A stretch of DNA of 5,452 bases from Bacillota bacterium (GCA_012510305.1 JAAZIE010000219.1:1-5452), one strand, 5' to 3'; shown: positions 1 through 5,452, counted from the stretch's first letter. The notes: generated from the sequence alone by a model not told the origin. Numbers and translations are program-made.

Positions 1-35
1 ATGCGGTGCCGGCGGCGGAAAAAGCGCCTGCCGGG

Positions 36-923
36 CTAACCGCCCCGTCCGCGATCCGGGATGGCCAGGGCCACCGGAGCGGTCTCGCCGGAGTGGAGAT
101 CGATGAGCACCAGGGTATCTTGAAGAGATTTCGCCGGATCGGTCAGCAGCTTAACCGCTTCGGCAACCTGCCGGGCGGCCACTGCAGCCGGGGTAAAAGA
201 GGGAATGCCCACGGGCGCTTCAGCGCGCTGATCCGGCTTTTGCGCGACCGGGCGGCCGTAGATCGTGTCAAGCAGGGGACGCCCCGGTTGAATTACCGCC
301 ACCTGCCCCGTAAACCCGGAGACAGCGCCGTGCACCAGGGGTATTTTCAGCTTCCGGCAGGCCTCCTCGAGGGCGAAGCGGGAGGGCAAATTGTCCAGGC
401 AATCCAGGACGAGATCGCAACCCCGCAGCAGCCCGGGCAGGTTGCCGGCATCACCGCGGCAGGGATGAGCGATTACCTCCACGGCGCCGTTGATCTCCTT
501 CACCCGCTCTTTTGCCGCGGCGGCCTTGTTCTGGGAAAGTGTGCTCTCGGTAGCGTAAAGCTGGCGGTTAAGGTTGGTGGGCTCAAAGCTGTCGCCGTCG
601 ATGACGGTAAGCCTGCCCACGCCGCAGCGGGCCAGCAGCTCCACTGCAAAGCCGCCCAATCCGCCGGCGCCCACCACGCCGGCCCTCGCCTTCAGCAGCC
701 TGATCTGCCCCCCGGCACCCACGGAACCGATGTTACGCCGGTACCTTTCCGGCGTTATGGCCGCTTCCAGGGCGGCGATCTCCACCTCCCGGCGGTCCAG
801 GCCGAGCTTGCGGGACACAGAGATGGTTTCCTCCGGAGAAAGGTAACGGCGGCTTTCACCGGCGGAGTTTACTGCGCACCGGGAGGTGCGCATAAGAAGG
901 GTTTTTATTTCATCAGCGGTCAT
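36..923 (-). CDS. HesA/MoeB/ThiF-family E1-like adenylyltransferase without zinc cysteines
   Basis: E1-like enzymes of this family use ATP to adenylate the C-terminus of a ubiquitin-like sulfur carrier (MoaD, ThiS and relatives), or another carboxylate. From the ATG at 923 the protein is 295 residues. An N-terminal part of about 78 residues contains LSPEETISVSRKLGLDRREV (28-47) and ERYRRN (59-64). Then come the Rossmann ATP loop GAGGLGG (85-91), the acidic pair Asp109/Asp111, the NRQ motif (119-121), Lys133, and DCLDNxxxR (174-182) with Asp177. The paired CxxC zinc motifs of MoeB and ThiF are absent, and I see no cysteine after Cys189. The start is chosen because the frame upstream to 1160 overlaps rsfS in another frame and lacks family features; GGGGTGG lies a few bases before this ATG. 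The acceptor protein is not in the window. Related genes in Clostridia are sometimes placed with tungsten/molybdenum cofactor functions, but that is recollection and not shown here. Confidence 0.85.
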   Translation of the reverse strand: MTADEIKTLLMRTSRCAVNSAGESRRYLSPEETISVSRKLGLDRREVEIAALEAAITPERYRRNIGSVGAGGQIRLLKARAGVVGAGGLGGFAVELLARCGVGRLTVIDGDSFEPTNLNRQLYATESTLSQNKAAAAKERVKEINGAVEVIAHPCRGDAGNLPGLLRGCDLVLDCLDNLPSRFALEEACRKLKIPLVHGAVSGFTGQVAVIQPGRPLLDTIYGRPVAQKPDQRAEAPVGIPSFTPAAVAARQVAEAVKLLTDPAKSLQDTLVLIDLHSGETAPVALAIPDRGRGG

Positions 924-995
924 GATAGCCACCCCGGTAACCGGCTTTCGATGCTTTACGGCTGCCCCACCGGGCGCAAAGCCCTCCCCGGAGCA

Positions 996-1018
996 GCCGG
1001 CGGCAGAACCCCGCCGGC
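996..1018. repeat. Perfect 8-bp GC-rich hairpin in the spacer after rsfS
   Basis: GCCGGCGG at 996-1003 and its reverse complement CCGCCGGC at 1011-1018 enclose a 7-base loop, all G-C pairs. It sits in the 119-base gap (924-1042) between rsfS and the ThiF-like gene. No T-run follows on either strand, so it is not a classical intrinsic terminator; it may protect the upstream 3' end, pause polymerase, or be a by-product of high GC. I see no convincing promoter elsewhere in this gap. Confidence 0.5.
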
Positions 1019-1042
1019 CAAAACCTTCCTCAGCGGGGCTGA

Positions 1043-1399
1043 TCAGGAAAGGGTAACCGCGGGGGCCCTGCCCCAGAGCCGCTCCAACCTGTACAGCTCT
1101 CTTGCCTCGGGCTGAAACAGGTGCACCACCAGGTCGCCAAAATCCAGTACGACCCACCATCCTTCGCGATAACCTTCCACCCGCAGCGGGGCCAGGCCCC
1201 TTTCTTTTAACTTGGCCAGCAGGTGATCGCTGATTGTGCGTACCCTAATTCCGGTGGCGCCGGTGGCAATAAGAAAATAGTCGGCGATGATGGAGAGCTG
1301 CCCCACCTCCAGCAGGGCCAGGTCTTCCGCCTTTTTTTCTGCGGCCAGTTCAGCCGCCCATAACGCCAGCTTTCGCGAGCCGCTTGCCGGTTCCGACAA
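1043..1399 (-). CDS. rsfS: Ribosomal silencing factor RsfS
   Basis: RsfS (Iojap/YbeB family) binds ribosomal protein uL14 on the 50S subunit and blocks joining with 30S, lowering translation when nutrients run out. From the TTG at 1399 the protein is 118 residues, the usual length. Family landmarks are the N-terminal helix with EKKAEDL near 21-27, ADYFLIATG at 39-47, VEGYREGWWVVLDFGDLVVH at 74-93, and the end motif RELYRLERLW at 100-109. In the usual S-x-x-Q stretch after ATG the glutamine appears to be Arg52, a mild variation. A longer GTG start at 1408 is unlikely because it falls inside the ribosome binding site. It lies 24 bases after the LCP stop, consistent with one operon. Confidence 0.95.
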   Translation of the reverse strand: MSEPASGSRKLALWAAELAAEKKAEDLALLEVGQLSIIADYFLIATGATGIRVRTISDHLLAKLKERGLAPLRVEGYREGWWVVLDFGDLVVHLFQPEARELYRLERLWGRAPAVTLS

Positions 1400-1405
1400 G
1401 CAGTT

Positions 1406-1414
1406 CACCTCCTT
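1406..1414 (-). promoter_or_regulatory. Ribosome binding site that decides the rsfS start
   Basis: The minus strand reads AAGGAGGTG. The GTG of this motif at 1408 is in frame with rsfS and looks like a start codon, but it belongs to the Shine-Dalgarno itself. The TTG at 1399, 8 bases after GGAGG, is correctly spaced and is the probable start. Confidence 0.8.
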
Positions 1415-1423
1415 GGGAGCGCC

Positions 1424-2635
1424 TTAAGAGCCATCTGGGTTTTCTGCAAAGTCGCTGCCGATAACCACCCTCACGTCAGCCGAAGCCTCTCGCTCGCGCC
1501 GGTGCAGCACGGAGGCTCCGGGCAAATGGAGGGCCGCCGCCCTGGCCTTGTCCACAGTCTTGCCCAGGGCGATCGCTTCCGTTTCTGTATAATTAAAATG
1601 ATCGGCGTTGCCCGTTCTGGTTACCTGAAAACCCTCCTGTTCAAGGAGGGCGGCCACTTCGGCGGCCAGCCCGTCGATACCGCTGCCGTTGAGCACCTCT
1701 ATTTGAACATCCTCCGGGTTTACCAGGTAGCCCTCATTGAGCAGGCGCACAGTGCGTTTGAGCGACTTTTTATCGGGTTTCCAACAATGAAAACCGGTGA
1801 TAACCTTCTCTTCTCCCGGCAGGCTGAGCAGTATCATTTCATCAAAATCATACTCCGCAAACTGATCGCGCAAAGCAGTCAGTTCGCGCCAGCTGAGGTC
1901 TGTTTCCAGGTGCGGTGAAAGTACCCGCACCATCTTCGGCCAATGCCAGGTTTTCTTTTGCTCCATCCCTTTCCAGATGGCTGCCAGAACCTTTTGCTGC
2001 CGCTTAAGGTGTTCCCAGGGCTGCTCGTGAAAATTGGCGGTTAAAAAATAGCGGTACAGTTCCCATCCCTTCAACCGCTCCAGTTCCTCCGGCAAAAGGA
2101 TGTCTCCGTCCTCTTCTCCGCCCCGCAGCAGTTCACTGTCGATACCGCCCAGGTAGTCTCCCATCACCATAATGCCCTGGTATTCAATCGCCACATAGTG
2201 GTGAACGGCGATACCGGTGAGCTTTTGGACCAGGTCGATAAAATCGGGGCCTTCAAGTTCATGGTAAAGCCTGCCCAGGGGCGCGGGGAGATTATCTTCG
2301 GTTTTAACCAGGGTGTTGCCGGGTATGTAGAGCAGGCTGACGTTTTGGTTGGCGGTATCGTGATGAAGCAAAAGGAGGCGGTCCACGTACGGGTTTGCCC
2401 CCCAGCAATCAATTCCATAAAGAAGATAGACCCTTTCGTCCCCGCCTTTCTGCAGGCGCAGAGCCCTGGCCCAATCGGCGCTGTTGTGAATAGATCGAAA
2501 AGACGAGAGCAGGTTAACCGAAAAGACCACTGTCAGAACGAGGAGCATCAATGCGATAAGAGCAACTGCCAGTTTGCGTTTGCGGCGCGCTGTATTTCTC
2601 GGCTTATGCAGCAGGTAAGACCTGCTGTGATCCAT
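1424..2635 (-). CDS. Membrane-anchored LCP/LytR_C protein with degenerate LCP motifs
   Basis: This 403-residue protein has a short basic cytoplasmic N-terminus (RRKRK near 17-21), one membrane helix at about 22-44, an extracellular LytR-CpsA-Psr (LCP)-like domain at about 66-225, a linker, and a LytR_C domain at about 309-396 (starting DVQIEVLNGSG). Active LCP enzymes transfer teichoic acid or capsule glycopolymers from lipid carriers to peptidoglycan, using several conserved arginines and aspartates. Here Asp76 (GID) and Asp85 remain, as does RQQ at 212-214, but the usual RSDT reads YVDR (83-86), IPRDT reads IPGNT (104-108), and the RxR before RQQ appears to be Leu198-x-Ala200. By eye it therefore looks inactive as a transferase. 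An LCP gene between yqeK and rsfS is a familiar clostridial arrangement. Older databases call such genes LytR transcriptional regulators, a label the membrane topology does not support. Confidence 0.82.
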   Translation of the reverse strand: MDHSRSYLLHKPRNTARRKRKLAVALIALMLLVLTVVFSVNLLSSFRSIHNSADWARALRLQKGGDERVYLLYGIDCWGANPYVDRLLLLHHDTANQNVSLLYIPGNTLVKTEDNLPAPLGRLYHELEGPDFIDLVQKLTGIAVHHYVAIEYQGIMVMGDYLGGIDSELLRGGEEDGDILLPEELERLKGWELYRYFLTANFHEQPWEHLKRQQKVLAAIWKGMEQKKTWHWPKMVRVLSPHLETDLSWRELTALRDQFAEYDFDEMILLSLPGEEKVITGFHCWKPDKKSLKRTVRLLNEGYLVNPEDVQIEVLNGSGIDGLAAEVAALLEQEGFQVTRTGNADHFNYTETEAIALGKTVDKARAAALHLPGASVLHRREREASADVRVVIGSDFAENPDGS

Positions 2636-2638
2636 CCC

Positions 2639-3217
2639 TCAGCCTCCATTCTTTCCCAAGCTGGTGAGCAAGCAGTTCCGAAACTGAACCGAGCGGGGAT
2701 GGAGCAAACGGCCTCTTCGCAACACCCTGTCTATAGTATGATCCACTGCCGCCAAAAGAGCCCTGTCCAGATCATCAGAGGCGCTCTGCCGCAGCTTCTC
2801 CACCCCTTCAAAATCACGCCCTGGCTCGATCATATCAGCCAGGTAGATCACTTTTTCCAACAGCGACATCCGGGCCCGGCCGGTAGTATGGTAGGCCACC
2901 GCACCGATTACAGCAGTGTCGGCAACCCCCACCTCCACCGGTAAAAGGGCGGCCCCGACCGGGGCGTGGAGCAGCCCCTTTTCTTCCAGGCTAACCCGGT
3001 CGAGACATAACCCCAGCTGTTCGGCTTTGCAGCGTAGTTCAGCCGGACTGAAAACTTTACCATAATCATGAAGCAGGCCGGCCAAGTAGGCCCGGTGCCT
3101 GTCCACCCGGTAACGAACAGCCAGATCAGCCGCGGTTTCCGCCACCCCCAGGGAGTGCCGGTAAAGCGCCTCCCCGAGATGGCTTTTCATCAGTGTTCGG
3201 TAGATTTCCCAGTCCAT
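2639..3217 (-). CDS. yqeK: HD-domain bis(5'-nucleosyl)-tetraphosphatase (YqeK)
   Basis: YqeK hydrolyses diadenosine tetraphosphate symmetrically to two ADP, clearing a nucleotide made by aminoacyl-tRNA synthetases under stress. The 192-residue length is normal. HD-superfamily motifs are all visible: RHSLGVAETA with His21, the HD pair in GLLHDYGK (His50, Asp51), His84 in LLHAPVG, YHTTGR with His110, and LADMIEPGRDF with Asp128. These residues would hold the di-iron or other metal centre. The ATG at 3217 places His21 at the expected distance from the N-terminus; the upstream ribosome site is weak (GAAAG too far, GAG too close). Its last codons carry the GGAGG used by the next gene, so translation of the two is probably coupled. 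YqeK usually follows nadD directly; here the RRM gene intervenes. Confidence 0.95.
   Translation of the reverse strand: MDWEIYRTLMKSHLGEALYRHSLGVAETAADLAVRYRVDRHRAYLAGLLHDYGKVFSPAELRCKAEQLGLCLDRVSLEEKGLLHAPVGAALLPVEVGVADTAVIGAVAYHTTGRARMSLLEKVIYLADMIEPGRDFEGVEKLRQSASDDLDRALLAAVDHTIDRVLRRGRLLHPRSVQFRNCLLTSLGKNGG
2643..2647 (-). promoter_or_regulatory. Ribosome binding site of the LCP gene inside the yqeK 3' end
   Basis: GGAGG on the minus strand overlaps the Gly-Gly codons that end yqeK, 7 bases before the ATG at 2635. The yqeK stop and the next start are 3 bases apart, consistent with translational coupling. Confidence 0.85.
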
Positions 3218-3238
3218 GCGCTCAAATTTACTTTCTAG

Positions 3239-3260
3239 CAGATGGCGCCCGCGCGATCTG
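3239..3260. repeat. 22-base imperfect palindrome upstream of yqeK
   Basis: The plus strand has CAGAT at 3239-3243 and its reverse complement ATCTG at 3256-3260. After one G/G mismatch there is a second pair, GCGC at 3245-3248 and GCGC at 3251-3254, with a two-base centre. It lies 1 base downstream of the -10-like box, where a transcription start would fall. It could be an operator for a dimeric repressor, a leader hairpin, or chance. No T-run follows on either strand, so it is not an intrinsic terminator. Confidence 0.45.
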
Positions 3261-3261
3261 A

Positions 3262-3267
3262 ATTATA
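3262..3267 (-). promoter_or_regulatory. Exact -10-like box upstream of yqeK
   Basis: The minus strand reads TATAAT at 3267-3262 in the 88-base gap between the RRM gene and yqeK. The position 17 bases upstream reads GTTTTA, a poor -35; TTGAAC at 3296-3291 is better but 23 bases away, too far for a standard promoter. If used, transcription would begin near 3255, inside the inverted repeat at 3239-3260. Only the -10 element is convincing. Confidence 0.35.
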
Positions 3268-3305
3268 CGGAAAATTGGGCCACTTAAAACGTTCAATAAT
3301 TTCTC

Positions 3306-3560
3306 CTAGAACTGTTCGCGCGGTTTTGCCTCGTTGACCACGATCTTCCGCCCGTCCAGTTCGGCGCCGTTTGTCTTCTCCATCACCGTTTCCATTTCAT
3401 CCTCGTTAACCTCGACAAACCCGTATCCCCTGGAACGGCCCGTCGATCTTTCGGTAATGATCCGGCATCCCAGCACCTGGCCGTACTGTGCAAAAAACTC
3501 TTCCAGCTGGCTCTCGGTGGTGCTCCAAGGAATATTCCCCACATACAGCGTCTTTACCAT
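3306..3560 (-). CDS. Single-RRM RNA-binding protein
   Basis: This 84-residue protein is almost entirely one RNA recognition motif (RRM), the fold that binds single-stranded RNA on a four-stranded sheet. RNP2 is LYVGNI at 5-10 and RNP1 is RGYGFVEV at 44-51, with the aromatic positions expected for base stacking (Tyr6, Tyr46, Phe48). The helix LEEFFAQYG at 19-27 and the later DGRKIVVNEA at 69-78 match the fold. Unlike many cyanobacterial and plant relatives it has no glycine-rich tail, ending KPREQF. Stand-alone bacterial RRM proteins are known in cyanobacteria, some Bacillota and others, and are often tied to cold response or mRNA binding, but the RNA target here cannot be told. The gene lies 49 bases after nadD and 88 bases before yqeK, with its own promoter-like sequence, so it may be expressed partly independently of its neighbours. 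Confidence 0.93.
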   Translation of the reverse strand: MVKTLYVGNIPWSTTESQLEEFFAQYGQVLGCRIITERSTGRSRGYGFVEVNEDEMETVMEKTNGAELDGRKIVVNEAKPREQF

Positions 3561-3566
3561 TAAGCT

Positions 3567-3575
3567 ATCACCTCC
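3567..3575 (-). promoter_or_regulatory. Very strong ribosome binding site that decides the RRM gene start
   Basis: The minus strand reads GGAGGTGAT, nine bases complementary to the usual 16S rRNA 3' end, and then an ATG at 3560 (10 bases after GGAGG). It excludes the longer in-frame start at 3599, which would place this site inside the coding sequence and add 13 residues before the RRM fold. It predicts efficient translation. Confidence 0.85.
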
Positions 3576-3581
3576 ATGAAT

Positions 3582-3608
3582 ATTATAACCTATTTCCACA
3601 GTTTACAA
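3582..3608 (-). promoter_or_regulatory. Candidate sigma-A-type promoter for the RRM gene
   Basis: Reading the minus strand, an exact TATAAT lies at 3587-3582, with TTGTAA (4 of 6 matches to TTGACA) at 3608-3603 and a 15-base spacer, shorter than the usual 17. The stretch is clearly AT-rich against its surroundings and falls just after the nadD stop. Initiation about 7 bases past the -10 box would start the RNA at the Shine-Dalgarno, giving a leader of only about 15 bases. This is a prediction from motif matching. Confidence 0.45.
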
Positions 3609-3609
3609 A

Positions 3610-4269
3610 CTATTTTTTATAAAGACTATGCTTTTTGATATACTGCTCCACCGGTTCCGGGGTAAGGTACTTGATTGTCTTACCCAGCGCCACTCGTTTG
3701 CGTATAAAGGTGGAGGATATCGCCAGGGCCGGTATTTCGAGCAGGTGTATTTTTGAGATCAGTTCCGGGGGCAGATCCGTGGCTTCGTCCAGTTTTTCCA
3801 GGGGATATTCCGGGCGCGTAACAGCGATAAATGTACACAGGCGCAGCAGTTCGGGGTAATCCTTCCAGGTCAGTATCTCCAAAATGGCGTCGGCTCCGGT
3901 GATAAAAAACAGGTTGGCCCCGGGAGCGCCGCAGGTGCTGAAATAGCGAATTGTGTCGATGGTATAAGAAGGTTCTCTTTTATCCACCTCTATGCGTGAA
4001 ACAATAAATGAAGGGTTGGACATCACTGCAAGCGTGGTCATGAGGCAGCGGTGCTCCGCCGGCGTGACCTCTTTTTTCTCTTTATGCGGCGGGACACCCG
4101 CCGGGATAAAAATAACGTAGTCCAGGGAAAACTGCTGCCTCGCTTCTTCCGCTGTCACCAGGTGACCGATATGGATCGGATCAAAGGTGCCGCCCATCAG
4201 TCCGATGTTCAGCGGGTCGCGTTTGGGGTTGGGTGGTAAAGGCAAAGGCTCAGACTCCTCGATACACAT
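3610..4269 (-). CDS. nadD: Nicotinate-nucleotide adenylyltransferase
   Basis: NadD transfers AMP from ATP to nicotinate mononucleotide, making deamido-NAD in the cytosolic NAD pathway. The 219-residue frame has the nucleotidyltransferase signature GGTFDPIHIGHL at 26-37, including the HxGH motif (H33, H36) that contacts ATP phosphates, and the second motif ISSTFIR at 184-190. The family usually reaches GGTFDP within about ten residues of the start, so this frame carries a proline-rich N-terminal extension of about 20 residues. The ATG at 4269 sits 2 bases after the obg stop but has no visible Shine-Dalgarno and would rely on translational coupling. A TTG at 4245 lies 9 bases behind GAGGAG and would give 211 residues; it is a serious alternative start. 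The product call is firm, the start is not. Confidence 0.95.
   Translation of the reverse strand: MCIEESEPLPLPPNPKRDPLNIGLMGGTFDPIHIGHLVTAEEARQQFSLDYVIFIPAGVPPHKEKKEVTPAEHRCLMTTLAVMSNPSFIVSRIEVDKREPSYTIDTIRYFSTCGAPGANLFFITGADAILEILTWKDYPELLRLCTFIAVTRPEYPLEKLDEATDLPPELISKIHLLEIPALAISSTFIRKRVALGKTIKYLTPEPVEQYIKKHSLYKK
4255..4260 (-). promoter_or_regulatory. Possible ribosome binding site for an internal TTG start of nadD
   Basis: On the minus strand GAGGAG lies inside the annotated nadD N-terminus (Glu4-Glu5 codons), followed by 9 bases and a TTG at 4245-4243. The upstream ATG at 4269 lacks such a site. A TTG start would remove 8 residues that have no counterpart in typical NadD proteins. The motif could equally be only two glutamate codons. 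Confidence 0.4.
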
Positions 4270-4271
4270 TG

Positions 4272-5452
4272 TCAGGCATCATAGTAAAATTCTTCTTCGC
4301 CGATAGCAACCGTATCTCCTGCTTCTACACCCATTCTTTTTAATTCTTTTTCCAATCCGCAGCGCCGGCAGTAACGCTGAAATCGCCGCAGCGATTCTTC
4401 ATTTTCGAAATCTGTCTGCGCCGCCACCCGCTCAATCCGGCGGCTGTAAACAAAATAGGTGCCGCCCTTTTTCTCGACGGTTAAATCGTCTTTCTCTCCG
4501 GCGGGCTCCGCTTCGATCCTCTCTTCGACAGGCTCCGCCGCCGGCTCGGCGGAGAGGCGGGGCACCTCGGCCGCAAGGTGGCGGAGCAGATCCTCCACCC
4601 CGCCGCCGGTGACCGCAGAGATTCCGAATACCGCCGCCCTATCCCTTTCTTCAACAGCGCGCCGCAGGCGGGCCAGGTTTTCTTCCGTACCGGTCAGATC
4701 CCGTTTATTTCCTACAACAACGCGGGGATAACCGGCCAACTTTTTGTCGTAGAACGCCAGCTCTTCGATCAATCCCCGGTATGCCTCCACCGGTTCGGGA
4801 GAGGCGGTGGGCGAAAGATCAATAAGCAGCAGCAGGAGCAGGTTGCGCTCCACATGTCTCAAAAAGCGGTGTCCCAGCCCCACCCCGCGGTGGGCGCCGA
4901 AGACCAGGCCCGGCAGATCGGCAACCACAAAGCTCTCCCCTTTTTCGGTCTCCACCAGGCCCAGCTGCGGTGCCAGGGTGGTAAAGGGATAATCGGCCAC
5001 CTTGGGGCGGGCCGTGGTTATACGCGCCAGCAGTGTGGACTTGCCGGCATTGGGAAAGCCCACCAACCCCACCTGGGCGAGCAGCTTCAGCTCCAGGTAG
5101 ACCTTGAGCTCCTCCCCGGGCAAACCTTTCTCCGCATGCCGGGGAACCCGGTGCCTGGAGGTGGCGAAGCGGCTGTTACCCCTGCCCCCCGACCCGCCGG
5201 CGGCCACCCTGACGCGCTGCCCCGGAGAGGTTAGATCAGCCCGCAAAGCGCCCTTTTCATCCCGGACCAGCGTGCCCGGCGGAACGGGGATCTCCAGGTC
5301 TGCTCCCCGCCGCCCCTGCCGGTTTTTGGTCCCCCCGTTGGCTCCGGGGGAGGCTTTCTGGCGGCGCCGGTAGCGCAGGTCGAGAAAACTGTGCCTGGAG
5401 GGATCGGCTACCAGATAAACGCTTCCACCGTCACCGCCGTCACCGCCGGCGG
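4272..5452 (-). CDS. obg: Obg family GTPase, 5' end cut off by the window edge
   Basis: Obg (ObgE/CgtA) is an essential GTPase that binds the 50S subunit during late assembly and links ribosome maturation to stress signalling. The frame is open to the right edge, so the start is missing; about 392 residues are visible and by family comparison roughly 35 N-terminal residues are lost. In visible numbering, the glycine-rich Obg fold comes first (GGDGGDGGSV near residues 2-11). The G domain follows: P-loop GFPNAGKST at 131-139, PFTT at about 155-158, DLPGL at 178-182, NKRD at 248-251 and SAV at 278-280. An OCT domain ends the protein (residues near 325-392, ending GDTVAIGEEEFYYDA). An in-frame TTG at 5246 is internal, because upstream codons encode conserved Obg residues. 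Switch II reads DLPGLVFGA where the family usually has DIPGLIEGA. The stop lies 2 bases before the nadD ATG, implying co-transcription. Confidence 0.97.
   Translation of the reverse strand, partial: AGGDGGDGGSVYLVADPSRHSFLDLRYRRRQKASPGANGGTKNRQGRRGADLEIPVPPGTLVRDEKGALRADLTSPGQRVRVAAGGSGGRGNSRFATSRHRVPRHAEKGLPGEELKVYLELKLLAQVGLVGFPNAGKSTLLARITTARPKVADYPFTTLAPQLGLVETEKGESFVVADLPGLVFGAHRGVGLGHRFLRHVERNLLLLLLIDLSPTASPEPVEAYRGLIEELAFYDKKLAGYPRVVVGNKRDLTGTEENLARLRRAVEERDRAAVFGISAVTGGGVEDLLRHLAAEVPRLSAEPAAEPVEERIEAEPAGEKDDLTVEKKGGTYFVYSRRIERVAAQTDFENEESLRRFQRYCRRCGLEKELKRMGVEAGDTVAIGEEEFYYDA

Noticed and set aside
1..60. Possible terminator just after the ThiF-like stop
   Set aside because: On the minus strand a run of five T follows a GC-rich stretch, but I can find only 3-4 bp stems near it, too weak to call.
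6..1115. 369-codon open frame on the plus strand
   Set aside because: It lies antisense to the ThiF-like gene and part of rsfS, both of which carry clear family motifs. Its translation shows no recognisable domain and is rich in Gly, Ala and His, as GC-rich antisense frames are.
924..1160. 79-residue N-terminal extension of the ThiF-like frame
   Set aside because: It overlaps the rsfS 3' end in another frame, is low-complexity Gly/Arg-rich, and has no family match; the ATG at 923 gives a sensible start.
2198..2944. 248-codon plus-strand frame, and a 218-codon one at 4578-5234
   Set aside because: Both are antisense to strongly supported genes (LCP gene/yqeK and obg) and show no domain or plausible ribosome site.
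3561..3599. 13-residue N-terminal extension of the RRM protein from an ATG at 3599
   Set aside because: It would translate through the GGAGGTGAT ribosome site and lies upstream of or over the -10 box; the ATG at 3560 is correctly placed.
5244..5246. TTG at 5246 as the start of obg
   Set aside because: The frame continues upstream to the window edge and encodes the conserved glycine-rich Obg fold, so this TTG is an internal leucine codon.

Overview
The window suggests a GC-rich member of the Bacillota, most likely class Clostridia (Peptococcaceae-, Moorella- or Syntrophomonas-like). The support is the gene order (obg, nadD, yqeK, an LCP/LytR_C gene, rsfS), the very strong AGGAGG-type ribosome binding sites, the use of TTG starts, and a membrane-anchored LCP protein with a LytR_C tail. 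The genus cannot be fixed from the sequence. Every convincing gene lies on the minus strand, so transcription runs from high to low coordinates. Long plus-strand reading frames are GC-driven shadows.

In transcription order the layout is: (1) the GTPase gene obg, cut at its 5' end by the right window edge; (2) nadD, two bases after the obg stop; (3) an 84-residue single-RRM RNA-binding protein with its own likely promoter and a near-perfect Shine-Dalgarno; (4) yqeK, an HD-domain Ap4A hydrolase, with a -10-like box and an imperfect palindrome in front of it; (5) an LCP/LytR_C membrane protein, three bases after the yqeK stop, whose LCP active-site motifs look degenerate; (6) rsfS, the ribosomal silencing factor, starting at a TTG behind AAGGAGG; (7) after a 119-base spacer with a perfect 8-bp hairpin, a HesA/MoeB/ThiF-type adenylyltransferase without zinc-binding cysteines. 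The last 35 bases at the left edge hold no supported gene.

Together the block links large-subunit ribosome assembly (Obg), NAD synthesis (NadD), dinucleotide alarmone turnover (YqeK), ribosome shutdown (RsfS) and envelope biology (LCP), a growth-control neighbourhood common in Bacillota. The departures from the ordinary version are the RRM gene between nadD and yqeK, the apparent loss of conserved arginines in the LCP protein, and the E1-like gene after rsfS. No mobile element, CRISPR array, tRNA or rRNA was seen.
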